A stretch of DNA of 64,000 nucleotides from Sphaerisporangium sp039871875 (lineage in GTDB: Bacteria; Actinomycetota; Actinomycetes; Streptosporangiales; Streptosporangiaceae), in the NCBI RefSeq assembly GCF_039871875.1, contig NZ_JBDPMD010000002.1:124001-188000 (forward strand), read 5' to 3'. A program made the position numbers and the translations under genes. Below are positions 34,089-43,101 of the stretch, piece after piece (positions within the stretch are counted from its first letter, which is position 1; each line of letters opens with the position of its first letter). The notes beneath the pieces were generated by a model. It made no database searches. It was not told the DNA's origin and saw nothing but the letters and a program-made list of their open reading frames with translations.

Positions 34089-35528
34089 ATGTCCGACATA
34101 TTTGAGTACGCACCTGCGCCCGAGTCACGGGACGTCGTCGACATCCGGCCGTCCTACGGGCTGTTCGTGAACGGCGAGTGGATCGACTCGCTCGGCGACG
34201 AGCGCCACAAGACCGTCAACCCGGCCACCGAGGAGGCCCTGGCCGAGTTCGCTTACGCCACGCCCGCCGACGTCGACCGCGCCGTCGACGCCGCGCGCAA
34301 GGCGTACGACTCGGTGTGGGGCCGGATGCCCGGCCGCGAACGCGCCAAGTACCTGTTCCGCATCGCGCGGATCATCCAGGAGCGGGCCCGCGAGCTGGCG
34401 GTGCTGGAGTCGCTGGACAACGGCAAGCCGATCCGTGAGTCCCGGGACGTCGACCTGCCGCTGGTGGCCGCCCACTTCTTCTACTACGCCGGGTGGGCCG
34501 ACAAGCTGCGGCACGCCGGGTTCGGCGGCGACCCGAGGCCGCTCGGGGTGGCCGCGCAGATCATCCCGTGGAACTTCCCGCTGCTCATGCTGGCGTGGAA
34601 AATCGCCCCCGCGCTGGCCTGCGGCAACACCGTCGTCCTCAAGCCGGCCGAGACCACCCCGCTGACCGCGCTGGCGTTCGCCGAGATCTGCCGCCAGGCC
34701 GACCTGCCGCCCGGCGTGGTCAACATCGTGACCGGCGCGGGGGAGACCGGCCAGGCGCTGGCCGGGCACCAGGGCGTGGACAAGGTGGCGTTCACCGGCT
34801 CCACCGAGGTGGGCCGCCAGATCGCCAGGTCGGTGGCGGGCACCCGCAAGAAGCTCACGCTGGAGCTCGGCGGCAAGGCCGCCAACATCGTGTTCGACGA
34901 CGCCGCGCTGGACCAGGCCGTCGAGGGCATCGTGAACGGCATCTTCTTCAACCAGGGCCACGTGTGCTGCGCGGGCTCGCGCCTGCTGGTGCAGGAGTCG
35001 GTGCAGGAGGAGCTGCTCGGCGCCCTCAAACGGCGGCTGACCACCCTGCGGCTCGGCGACCCGCTGGACAAGAACACCGACATCGGCGCGATCAACTCGG
35101 CCGCACAGCTCGACCGCATCCGCGCGCTCAGCGAGGCGGGGGAGGCGGAGGGCGCCGAGCGGTGGTCGCCGCCGTGCCCCCTGCCGGACAAGGGCTTCTG
35201 GTTCCCGCCCACGCTGTTCACCGGGGTCGCGCAGTCCCACCGCATCGCGCGCGAGGAGATCTTCGGGCCGGTGCTCTCGGTGCTGACGTTCCGCACACCG
35301 GCCGAGGCCGTGGAGAAGGCCAACAACACGCCGTACGGCCTGTCCGCGGGTGTGTGGACCGAGAAGGGCTCACGCATCCTGTGGATGGCCGACCGGCTGC
35401 GCGCCGGGGTGGTCTGGGCGAACACCTTCAACCGGTTCGACCCCACGTCGCCGTTCGGTGGCTACAAGGAGTCCGGCTACGGCCGTGAGGGCGGCCGCCA
35501 TGGACTGGAGGCGTATCTCGATGTCTGA
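34089..35528 (+). CDS. NAD(P)-dependent aldehyde dehydrogenase
   Basis: A 479-residue ALDH. Motifs: oxyanion Asn in IIPWNFPLLML, NAD-binding KPAETTPLTAL, GSTEVGRQI, catalytic Glu in LELGGK and catalytic Cys in NQGHVCCAGSRLLVQ, with EEIFGPVLSVL and SPFGGYKESGYGREGG near the end. It starts 8 bp after deoC; the likely task is oxidation of the aldehyde made by DeoC. ATG 34089 is the natural start. Confidence 0.93.
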   Translation: MSDIFEYAPAPESRDVVDIRPSYGLFVNGEWIDSLGDERHKTVNPATEEALAEFAYATPADVDRAVDAARKAYDSVWGRMPGRERAKYLFRIARIIQERARELAVLESLDNGKPIRESRDVDLPLVAAHFFYYAGWADKLRHAGFGGDPRPLGVAAQIIPWNFPLLMLAWKIAPALACGNTVVLKPAETTPLTALAFAEICRQADLPPGVVNIVTGAGETGQALAGHQGVDKVAFTGSTEVGRQIARSVAGTRKKLTLELGGKAANIVFDDAALDQAVEGIVNGIFFNQGHVCCAGSRLLVQESVQEELLGALKRRLTTLRLGDPLDKNTDIGAINSAAQLDRIRALSEAGEAEGAERWSPPCPLPDKGFWFPPTLFTGVAQSHRIAREEIFGPVLSVLTFRTPAEAVEKANNTPYGLSAGVWTEKGSRILWMADRLRAGVVWANTFNRFDPTSPFGGYKESGYGREGGRHGLEAYLDV

Positions 35529-35731
35529 CGTGAGCCGGCATTGCGAGCACCGCCAGGGGCCCCGGCGTTCCCGGCGGTCGCGGGCCGCGCGCGGGCGGTC
35601 CTGGCTGAGGGCCGGGCGCACGGTGGCGGGGTCGCGCCGCGGGTGGTTCGCGCACCGCGGCGGGGTGAGCCGGTGCCGTCAGGTCGCCGAGCCCGCCCGG
35701 CTGTCCTCGGAGGAGACGACCTGGAGAGGCG

Positions 35732-36601
35732 ATGACTGAGCCCGGCCGCCTGGCCGTACGCAAGACGTACAAGCTGTACATCGGCGGGGCGTTCCCGCGT
35801 TCGGAGAGCGGAAGGTCCTACGTCGTGACCTCCTCCAAGGGCGACTTCCTGGCCAACGCCGCACGGGCGTCGCGCAAGGACGCGCGTGACGCGGTGGTGG
35901 CGGCCCGCAAGGCGTTCCCCGGCTGGTCCGGCGCCACGGCGTACAACCGCGGGCAGATCCTCTACCGCGTCGCCGAGATGCTGGAGGGCCGCCGCGCGCA
36001 GTTCGCCGCCGAGGTGGCCGACGCCGACGGCGTGTCCGTCAAACGGGCCGGCGAGCTGGTGGACGCGGCGGTGGACCGGCTGGTCTGGTACGCGGGCTGG
36101 TCGGACAAGATCGGCGTGGTGCGCGGCGCGGCCAACCCGGTCGCCGGCCCCTACTTCAACCTGTCCACCCCCGAGCCCACCGGCGTCGTCGCGGTCGTCG
36201 CGCCGCCGGAGGGCCCGCTGCTCGGCCTGATCTCGGTGATCGCGCCAGTGATCGTGACCGGCAACACCTGCGTGGTGGTGGCCTCCGAGCGTGCACCACT
36301 GCCCGCGATCACCCTCGGCGAGGTCCTGGCCACGTCCGACCTGCCCGGCGGCGTCGTCAACCTGCTCACCGGCCGCGCCGCCGAACTGGCCCCGTGGCTG
36401 GCGTCCCACATGGACGTCAACGCCATCGACCTCACCGGCTGCGACGAGGACCTGGCCGTGGCGTGCGAGCGCGACGCGGCGGAGAACCTCAAACGGGTCC
36501 TGCGCCCGGCGGGCAAGACCGACTGGCTCGCCGACCCCGGCCTGGAACGCATGACGGCCTTCCTCGAGACGAAGACCGTCTGGCACCCCATCGGCATCTG
36601 A
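35732..36601 (+). CDS. Short aldehyde dehydrogenase-like protein lacking the catalytic domain
   Basis: A 289-residue protein that covers only the N-terminal, cofactor-binding half of the ALDH fold: YKLYIGGAFPRSESGRSY, AARKAFPGWSGATAYNRGQILYRVAEMLEG, VVAVVAPPEGPLLGLISVIAPVIVTGNTCVV and DLPGGVVNLLTGRAAEL. The region with the catalytic Glu and Cys is absent, and the usual PWN oxyanion Asn is replaced (APPEG). GGAGAGGCG precedes ATG 35732. It is the third gene of the deoC operon, 203 bp after the full ALDH; the spacer holds no supportable gene. It may be a structural or regulatory partner of the full-length enzyme. Confidence 0.75.
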   Translation: MTEPGRLAVRKTYKLYIGGAFPRSESGRSYVVTSSKGDFLANAARASRKDARDAVVAARKAFPGWSGATAYNRGQILYRVAEMLEGRRAQFAAEVADADGVSVKRAGELVDAAVDRLVWYAGWSDKIGVVRGAANPVAGPYFNLSTPEPTGVVAVVAPPEGPLLGLISVIAPVIVTGNTCVVVASERAPLPAITLGEVLATSDLPGGVVNLLTGRAAELAPWLASHMDVNAIDLTGCDEDLAVACERDAAENLKRVLRPAGKTDWLADPGLERMTAFLETKTVWHPIGI

Positions 36602-36610
36602 CCCGCGCCC

Positions 36611-36641
36611 CCGGTCCCGTCCGCCCCGCGGACGGGACCGG
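36611..36641 (+). terminator. Operon terminator, 14-bp stem
   Basis: CCGGTCCCGTCCGC pairs perfectly with GCGGACGGGACCGG around a CCC loop, 10 bp after the stop of the short ALDH. Confidence 0.7.
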
Positions 36642-36760
36642 CTGCTACACCGGTTCCACCACCCGCCCGGTAGCCACGCCGTCTCCTGTCGTGAACCTCC
36701 CAGCACCCATTACAGTCCGATCTGGAAGACTTGGGAGCCGGGATACAGGCGGGGAGTGGT

Positions 36761-37486
36761 GTGCTGTTACACAGGGCGAGGCGCAGCAAATGGTGGCCGA
36801 AGCTGAGTGGCACCGCCCGTCTGATCGCTTCAGCCGGTGTGGGGGCGGTGACGGGCCTGTTGGTTCATGGAGTGACCTTGGTCAACGGCAGGAATCTCTT
36901 TCTCATCACAGGCGGCATCGCCGGTGTGGTCACTGCGGTCGTGCTGCGGATGTATCGTCGCAGCGGCCGACTCACCGAGGTCAGGGTCACCGTCCCCCAG
37001 GTGAGCGAGCTGACTTTCCTGGTCAACGATGACAGCAGGCAGGCGGCCTGGAAGTTCTTCGTCGAAACGGTCTCACGGATATCGACTCAGCCTCTTCGCG
37101 ACGACGAAGGCCTGATCCGTGAGGCCATGAATTCCCTGTACGCGCTCTTCCAGAACACCCGCGAAACCCTGAAGGGCAGCCGGCCCTCCCAGTACGTCCC
37201 GGGCGGGCAGAGCGTCGAGCATCTGGCGATCCACATGCTGAATGCGGAGTTGAGGCCGTTCCTCAGCCGCTGGCATCCCCGACTGCGCGACTACGAGCAG
37301 AACCATCCCGGAAGCCGGGAAGCGGACTGGCCGGACAACGACGAGTGCCGGGCCGATCTCCGCCGCCTGCAACGCAGTATGTACGATTACGCCGTAGGTT
37401 TCGCCAGGCTGGCTGGCGTACGCGACGCGCAGGCGATGATCAATATCGAAGGTCGGCGTGAGTCAGGTAACGGCATTTCCAATTGA
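36761..37486 (+). CDS. Two-TM membrane protein with cytoplasmic helical domain
   Basis: A 241-residue protein with two N-terminal membrane helices (ARLIASAGVGAVTGLLVHGVTL and NLFLITGGIAGVVTAVVL), then a soluble helical domain: FVETVSRISTQPLRDDEG, EAMNSLYALFQNTRETL, HMLNAELRPFLSRWHPRLRDYE and a final YDYAVGFARLAG. I have seen this LN-x-x-LRPFLS-x-WHP pattern in actinobacterial proteins beside TIR or CHAT proteins but cannot name a family. GTG 36761 follows GGGGAG. Codon use is less GC-biased than upstream genes. It precedes the TIR-NTPase gene by 151 bp on the same strand and may be its membrane-bound partner. Confidence 0.65.
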   Translation: MLLHRARRSKWWPKLSGTARLIASAGVGAVTGLLVHGVTLVNGRNLFLITGGIAGVVTAVVLRMYRRSGRLTEVRVTVPQVSELTFLVNDDSRQAAWKFFVETVSRISTQPLRDDEGLIREAMNSLYALFQNTRETLKGSRPSQYVPGGQSVEHLAIHMLNAELRPFLSRWHPRLRDYEQNHPGSREADWPDNDECRADLRRLQRSMYDYAVGFARLAGVRDAQAMINIEGRRESGNGISN

Positions 37487-37637
37487 CCGTAACCTTACGC
37501 TAATCGCTCCGAATTCACCTCTGTCTGATTCATCCCATTTATGTCGATCGCCCCTTGCTGGGGAGAATGTAGCTATATTGAGCCGCTCTCAGGCATTTCG
37601 ACATTTTGGTTGAGCTCGACCAGGATCTAAACAATCA

Positions 37638-40600
37638 TTGGGTCATGTTCCCACTCCGGCCCCCCGTGTGCGCACGTTGGCCCAACGTCTTAAATCGATG
37701 CTGACCCGGCGCTACCAGAACCGAACTTGGTTCGTGCGTACACATCGCCCACCGGTCCTCGCGGACGACGCGGCACGTCAGAGTTCCACGCGCTATCAGA
37801 TATTCATAAGCTACAGCAATGAGTGTGCTGGAATCTGTGACGATGTGCGGCGAATTCTGGAAGATCGAATGGGGTTCGCCGGCGAGGTTTTCATCGATCG
37901 GCACCGTATTCCTGGGGGCACCAAATGGCTGGCAGAGATCGAAGACGCTCTTGATCAGGCACAGTACGTCTTGTTGCTGGCGACAGAAGAGGCGGTGCGG
38001 AGGCCCGAATGGGTCAAGAGGGAGCTGGCGGCCGCGCAAGCTCGCGAGACACTCGCCGACCCCGAAAAACAGTTGAAGATCATTCCGATTGAGTTCGACG
38101 AAGGAGCAAGCACCGTACTTCTCGGAGACAACTCCCGGCAGCGCATCAAGGCCATGCGAGACGGCGACTCGTGCGCCGACCCTGAAAAACTGGAGCAACA
38201 CCTAAGGGCCGCTCTTCTTCACCGAAGCCCGCGTCTCGCAAGAGCTTTGATCAATCTCGAGGAACATCGTAAGGACGCTCAGGCCTGGGTGGACGACAAC
38301 CTGCCGTCCCCCTCTTTCTGGGAGAACATCTGGGACGGCTTCATCTCGGGAGCACAGGCGGTCGCCATCGTCGCTCCTGGCGGGCGGGGTAAAACTGTGA
38401 TTGCCGCCCACTACGTGGATCGCGTGCTCAGGCGGCAGAAGACCTATCCGGTCGTGGTGCGGCCAGAAGTCTTGGACCAGGGCATCGATGCCTTCGCGCA
38501 CCACCTTGGGGCCCTGGACGCCGCAGACTTTCCCGGCCACATGACCGCCCTGCAGAACGACTTCGGTATACGGGTGTTCTTCATCGTCGACGGACTCGAT
38601 CAAGCGTAGCTCGCTACAGATCCGGACCACTCGCGCACCGTGGATATGCTGTTACACCTCTCCGTCGCAGGCCGGCTGGTGCTCACCTGCCGCAACGACG
38701 TCTGGGATTCGGCCTACAAGGAGCGCCTCCCGTTCGCGGTGCGCGAGGTGGAGGAACTGGACAGCGGCATGGTGTCGCATCTGCTGCCCGACGCCTCCGA
38801 GAACAAGCTGCTACGGACACCCTTCTTCCTCGACTTCGCCATCCGGCGGCGCGAGAAGTGGGGGATCATTCCACGGACCGACATCAGCTTTCTCATGCGG
38901 CTGTTCCGCGACGCGGAAAGCGAAGGCGGAGCACTTCCTGATTCCGCAGGTCCTCGCAAACGGGCGATCATTCAGGCTCTCGCGGAACTGCAGCTGAATG
39001 AACTGAACTACGAGATAACTCGGCGCGCCGTGGAGACCAGGGCACACTTGCCTGTTCAGATTTTCCAGCACGCCGTTAAGAAACTGAAGGATGAGCGTCT
39101 CGTGCTGGAGCGAGCACCCGACAGTCTGCTGAGCGACTTCAGAGAGCCGACGCTACGCCTGGCCCACGACATGCTCGACTGTTTCTCCATGGCCCGCGTC
39201 GTCTACGACTCCGAGGACCGGCACACGTCGGCGATGTCTGTGTGTCGTAGGTCGGAACGCGAGTGCGGATGGTCCATCTTGTCGATGCTGATACGTCTGG
39301 CCCACCATCATCGCGATGAAGACCTGCTCAGGACGATTTTCGGCGAGTTTCTCAGGATCCTGGACCGCAAAAGGTTCAACGACATCTACATGGCACAGAC
39401 GTGGGCGGTCACCTACGTACTGCGTGAGCAACTTCCTATCCTGCTTCCGCTGGTCATCGAGGCACTGCGTGGCACTCCCGTGCCCAACCTGCGTCCCGGC
39501 GCCGAGGACATGGCGGGAAGCAGGATCGGCAAGGACGCTCAATTGACGCAGGACGCGGCCAGCAGCGTGGCTTCCGCCTTCCTTGGCTTGGAGAACGGGG
39601 GCGACGTCGCCGATGCCCCCCACGTAGTGCCCGTTCTGACGGAAGGACTGGCGAAGTGGGAGTTGAAGGGCAGATTCATCGACGCATTGGCCCGATACAA
39701 CACTCGTGAGGTGCAGACAGCTCTCGTGGACTTCGGTAACAAGGTGCTCGACACCCGCGAAGATCTGCCGTGTCTGCGGTACGTCGCACGGGGCCTCAAC
39801 CGGTTCGAAGCTGATCGCTCCACGATCATGTTGCTGGAACGCGTAGCCCAAGATCCCGAGATCGACCCTGTGACGAGAAGACGTGCCCATGAGGTCCTAC
39901 GCCGTCATGATGGCCGTTCCGTACCCGATCGGACCGAACGCGAAATCGTGTACGGCCTTGCGATAAAGGCGAACAGGGCCGCACGTCCGACTGGGACGTC
40001 GTGCGGGAGTACGCCGCCTTCGTCCAAGACGAGATGTCTAGAAGACGTATGCGCGACCTTCCTGGATTTGGACTGGAAGTGTGTCATGCACTCATCGCGT
40101 CGTTCCAACATCAAATGGTTTATGTGGGGTCGCCTGTCGCTGCCGCTCTCGGCTGCTTTGATGAACCCATGGCTCGTGTGCTCTGCTAGACCAGTTGACC
40201 AAGGACATCCTTCCCGCGGAGATCAGGGATGCGTGCCTGGACGCGCTCCGGCGGCAAATGGAACGAAAGTCTGACGCCTGGCAGCGCCAGCAATGCCGGC
40301 TACTTCTCCTCCAGACCGCCAGGATCGCTCGGTCTCGGGGGGCGGAGCCCGTTGCTGGCGAACTCACACGGCTCGCCTGCACCGGCCAGGAGCGAGACGG
40401 GTGGTTCGTCGACTCAGGAGCGCTGGAGGTCATGCCGCCTTGGCCTTTGGATGGCGCCCTTTCACTTCGTACGCGAATCGATGACGTCCCGATAGACGCC
40501 GGGATCAGTGCAACTCTCCGTGATCTGGGCAACCTCGAGATGGGCCGGAACCTCGAGCAGAAGTTCCGCTTCGTCGATCTCGAGTACACACCTGACAACT

Positions 40601-40926
40601 CGCTGAACATCAGCTTGGCCCCGACGACCTGGAGTGAATCCAGGAGTTTTCACATCGCACTCGAGCGCGATCCGCTCCGTCTGAGCCGGGGACGGGACGG
40701 CGCCTGGATAGAACCGGTGCCATTGGGAGGAACGGTTCTCCCCGGCATCGCCGTCGTGCATGGCATCGTTCTCACCTCTGACGCTCAGGTGCTTTTCGCC
40801 CAGCGAAACCCGAAAGTCGGCTATGCGCCGCTCCATTGGTCGGCGAGCTTCGAGGAACAGCTTCAGTCCGCTGCACGTCACGTCGCGGCTGCGATGCGCG
40901 CTCCTGTCTCGCTGGTTGACGGCTAA
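37638..40926 (+). pseudogene. TIR domain-NTPase (NLR/STAND-like) gene broken by an amber stop and two frameshifts
   Basis: One long gene in pieces. The first piece (323 residues, TTG 37638 or a later start) has a TIR domain (YQIFISYSN, GEVFIDRHRIPGGTKWLAEI, ALDQAQYVLLLATEEAVRRPEWVKREL) and the start of an NTPase with Walker A IVAPGGRGKTVIA and Walker B VFFIVDGLDQA. An in-frame TAG at 38607-38609 interrupts it; the same frame continues at once with LATDPDHSRTVDMLLHLSVA and then RLVLTCRNDVWD (sensor-1-like), and a helical repeat region. Around 39950-39990 the sense shifts to another frame (REYAAFVQDEMSRRRM), and near 40180 to the third (LLDQLTKDILPAEIRD), ending at 40926. Intact, it would be close to 1090 residues. 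TIR-STAND proteins act in anti-phage abortive defence by cleaving NAD; that is family knowledge, not seen here. Confidence 0.75.
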
Positions 40927-41168
40927 CCCCACCTAGTCGTACGCAGGTGCGCAGTTCACCCTTGGGGCTTTGCCACGTTGCTGCCCTCCGGTCGCCTGTG
41001 GATTTCCTGTCCCTGGCCACCTGGCTTGGCCTCCTATAGCGACCCACCTGTCCTCCGCCCTGCGTGTCCTCCCGAGAACCGACCCGCCCCGAGACCTGTC
41101 CGCGTTCCTGTCCGCCCACCTCACCCCCGTCCCTGGTGCCGGTTGTGGCCCGCGGGTGGGTGGTGGGG

Positions 41169-41777
41169 TTAGGGGAGGTCCAGAGGGGCGGTCAGGTAGC
41201 GCTGGACGGCGGGAGCGGCGGCTTTGATCACGGTTTCCTTGGGGAGGAGGGCGAGGGCTTCCACCTTCAGGATGTATCTGACCATGGCCAGGCCGATGAG
41301 GCTGGAGCCGGCCAGGATGGCGCGGGTTTCGGCGTGGTCGGCGGCCAGGGTCTTGGCTATGGGGCGGAGGACCTCCTCGGTGAGGAAGGTTCGCACGAGG
41401 GTGGCGGCGGCTTCTGAGGCTGCCGCGGCGTGGAGGATGGCGTGGAGGCGGGGGGCGGTTTCCGGGTCCTCCCACAGGGTGAGGTAGCGGTGGACCAGGC
41501 GTTCGCCCAGGTGGTCGGGGTCGCCTGGGACGACCTCTGAGAGGCGGCGGAGGGGGACGCCTCGGGTGCGGACGGCGGCGTCGAACAGGCCGTCCTTGGT
41601 GCCGAAGAAGTGGATGACCAGGGCGGGGTCCACTCCGGCTTCGCGGGCCACTCCTCGGACGGTGGTGGTCGTGTAGCCCTTCTGGGTGAAGGACTCCATG
41701 GCGGCGTCCAGGATGGCCTCCCGGGTCTGTGACGTGCCGGGACGGCGGCCGCTGCCTCTGGTGGGGTGCTCGGTCAT
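41169..41777 (-). CDS. TetR-family repressor
   Basis: A 202-residue TetR regulator: HTH region TREAILDAAMESFTQKGYTTTTVRGVAREAGVDPALVIHFFGTKDGLFDAAV (about 18-70), then an all-helical ligand domain that ends IKAAAPAVQRYLTAPLDLP. It diverges from a membrane protein gene with an 80-bp spacer that contains inverted repeats, so it very likely controls that gene and itself. The ligand is unknown. The 240 bp between it and the TIR pseudogene hold nothing recognisable. Confidence 0.92.
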   Translation of the reverse strand: MTEHPTRGSGRRPGTSQTREAILDAAMESFTQKGYTTTTVRGVAREAGVDPALVIHFFGTKDGLFDAAVRTRGVPLRRLSEVVPGDPDHLGERLVHRYLTLWEDPETAPRLHAILHAAAASEAAATLVRTFLTEEVLRPIAKTLAADHAETRAILAGSSLIGLAMVRYILKVEALALLPKETVIKAAAPAVQRYLTAPLDLP

Positions 41778-41801
41778 GGATCTCCCTCCGGAAGACCTCT
41801 A

Positions 41802-41837
41802 TTCAACCACGGTGAATTCATCTATGTTGAACTCAAC
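41802..41837. promoter_or_regulatory. Candidate TetR operator in divergent spacer
   Basis: TTCAAC (41802-41807) and GTTGAA (41826-41831) form a wide inverted repeat; GTTGAACTCAAC (41826-41837) is also a 5-2-5 dyad. Both lie between the divergent TetR and membrane-protein starts. Confidence 0.4.
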
Positions 41838-41857
41838 ACTGATGAAGTCAACGGGTG

Positions 41858-42838
41858 ATGAAAATGCGAAAGATCATCGGCGCCGTGTTCGGAGCCACCG
41901 TCCTCGGGATGCTGTTCGTCGCGTCCTTCCTCGGCGCGCTGCACGCCCCGGAACCCCACCACGTCCCCGTCGGGGTCGTCGGGCCGCAGGCGGTCGCGGA
42001 CCGGCTGGGTGCCGCCCTGTCCAAGGCCCGGCCCGGGGCCATCGACCTCACCGCTTATCCCACGGCCGCGGCGGCACGCGCCGCCCTCCTCGGCCGCGAC
42101 GTGGACGGCGTCATCGACCCGGCCGCCGCCAAGCTGACGGTCGCGAGCGCCGCCGGCCGCACCGCCGCGGCGGTCCTGACCACCGTCTTCCAGAACGTCG
42201 CCAAGGCCCAGGGCGCCACCCTCACCGTCGAGGACGCCGTCCCGCTCCCGCCCGGCGACTCCGGTGGCATCGCCGGCATGTTCTACGCCCTCGCCCTGGT
42301 GCTCCCGGGCATCGGCCTCGCCGTCCTCCTCTCCCAGGTGGCGCCGGCCCTCGGCGCGCCGGCCCGCGCGGGTGTGCTGCTCCTCGGCGCCGTCACCGCC
42401 GCCCTGGGCAACGCCTGGCTGGCGGACACCGTGCTCGGGGCCCTTCCCGGCGCGTTCACGGCGCTGGTCCTGTCCTCCGCCGTCCTCGTCCTCACCGTCG
42501 CGCTCGTGGTCGCGGGCCTCCTCCGCCTGGTGGGCCCCGCGGGTGCGGGTCTGGCCGCGCTGCTGTTCATCCCCATCGGCCTCCCGGCCGGCGGCGGCCC
42601 GCTCGGCGCCGACTTCGTGCCCGAGTGGTACGCGGCCGTCGGCAAGGTCCTCCCCGTGGGCCCGGGCGGCGAACTCATCCGCAACGTCGTCCACTTCGAC
42701 GGCGCCGCCCTGGCCGCCCCGCTCACCGTCCTCGGCTGCTGGGCTCTCGCGGGCGTGCTCCTGCTCCTCGTCCCGGCCCGCCGTCCCCGCCCGGCGGCGG
42801 CACGCGGCTCCGAGCCCGTCGTGGCCGTCGGTGCCTAG
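41858..42838 (+). CDS. ABC-2/YhgE-like integral membrane protein
   Basis: A 326-residue membrane protein: one N-terminal TM (IIGAVFGATVLGMLFVASFLGAL), an extracytoplasmic domain (about 30-130) with VPVGVVGPQAVADRLGAAL and AALLGRDVDGVIDP, then five or six TM helices. This one-plus-many layout is that of ABC-2 type permeases and YhgE/Pip-like proteins, often paired with TetR genes. No ATPase gene is adjacent. ATG 41858 is one of three clustered starts. Transcribed divergently from the TetR gene; probably an efflux-related protein. Confidence 0.65.
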   Translation: MKMRKIIGAVFGATVLGMLFVASFLGALHAPEPHHVPVGVVGPQAVADRLGAALSKARPGAIDLTAYPTAAAARAALLGRDVDGVIDPAAAKLTVASAAGRTAAAVLTTVFQNVAKAQGATLTVEDAVPLPPGDSGGIAGMFYALALVLPGIGLAVLLSQVAPALGAPARAGVLLLGAVTAALGNAWLADTVLGALPGAFTALVLSSAVLVLTVALVVAGLLRLVGPAGAGLAALLFIPIGLPAGGGPLGADFVPEWYAAVGKVLPVGPGGELIRNVVHFDGAALAAPLTVLGCWALAGVLLLLVPARRPRPAAARGSEPVVAVGA

Positions 42839-42842
42839 CCCC

Positions 42843-43032
42843 GTTTTCCGCACATCGCCCTCGACGACCTGCACGGATCACTCGCCGCACCCGGATATCA
42901 CAGAACACCTGACCAGGGACATTCGGGTTCGTGCGGAAAACAGGCCTAGCACGACGCGACTCGCCCTTTCCCCGCGTGCCTCCCAGGTCACGCGGGGAAA
43001 GTTGCGGGAAACCGGAAGTCTTGTCCCCGCAA
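42843..43032. repeat. Intergenic cluster of three inverted repeats
   Basis: GTTTTCCGCAC (42843-42853) is the exact complement of GTGCGGAAAAC (42931-42941). CTTTCCCCGCGTG (42966-42978) pairs with CACGCGGGGAAAG (42989-43001), and TTGCGGG (43002-43008) pairs with CCCGCAA (43026-43032). The three stand in a row in the 263-bp spacer before the flippase-like gene. No coding potential seen. Confidence 0.6.
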
Positions 43033-43101
43033 AATGGTTGGAACCGGGCAGTACTTCAGGTGGCTCGGGGACGTCATGCTCCTCAGGTGGAGGAGGTGAC
43101 G

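Noticed and set aside
35529..35731. A short gene between the two aldehyde dehydrogenase genes
   Set aside because: Frames here are Arg/Ala-rich with no start signal and no similarity; only the ribosome binding site of the next gene is supportable.
40001..40189. A separate small gene of 62 codons
   Set aside because: It has no ribosome binding site and continues the sense of the TIR-NTPase gene in a shifted frame, so it is part of the broken gene.
40195..40926. An independent 243-residue protein gene
   Set aside because: Its first codons join smoothly in sense to the preceding frame (LLDQLTKDI) and no start signal is present; treated as the last segment of the pseudogene.
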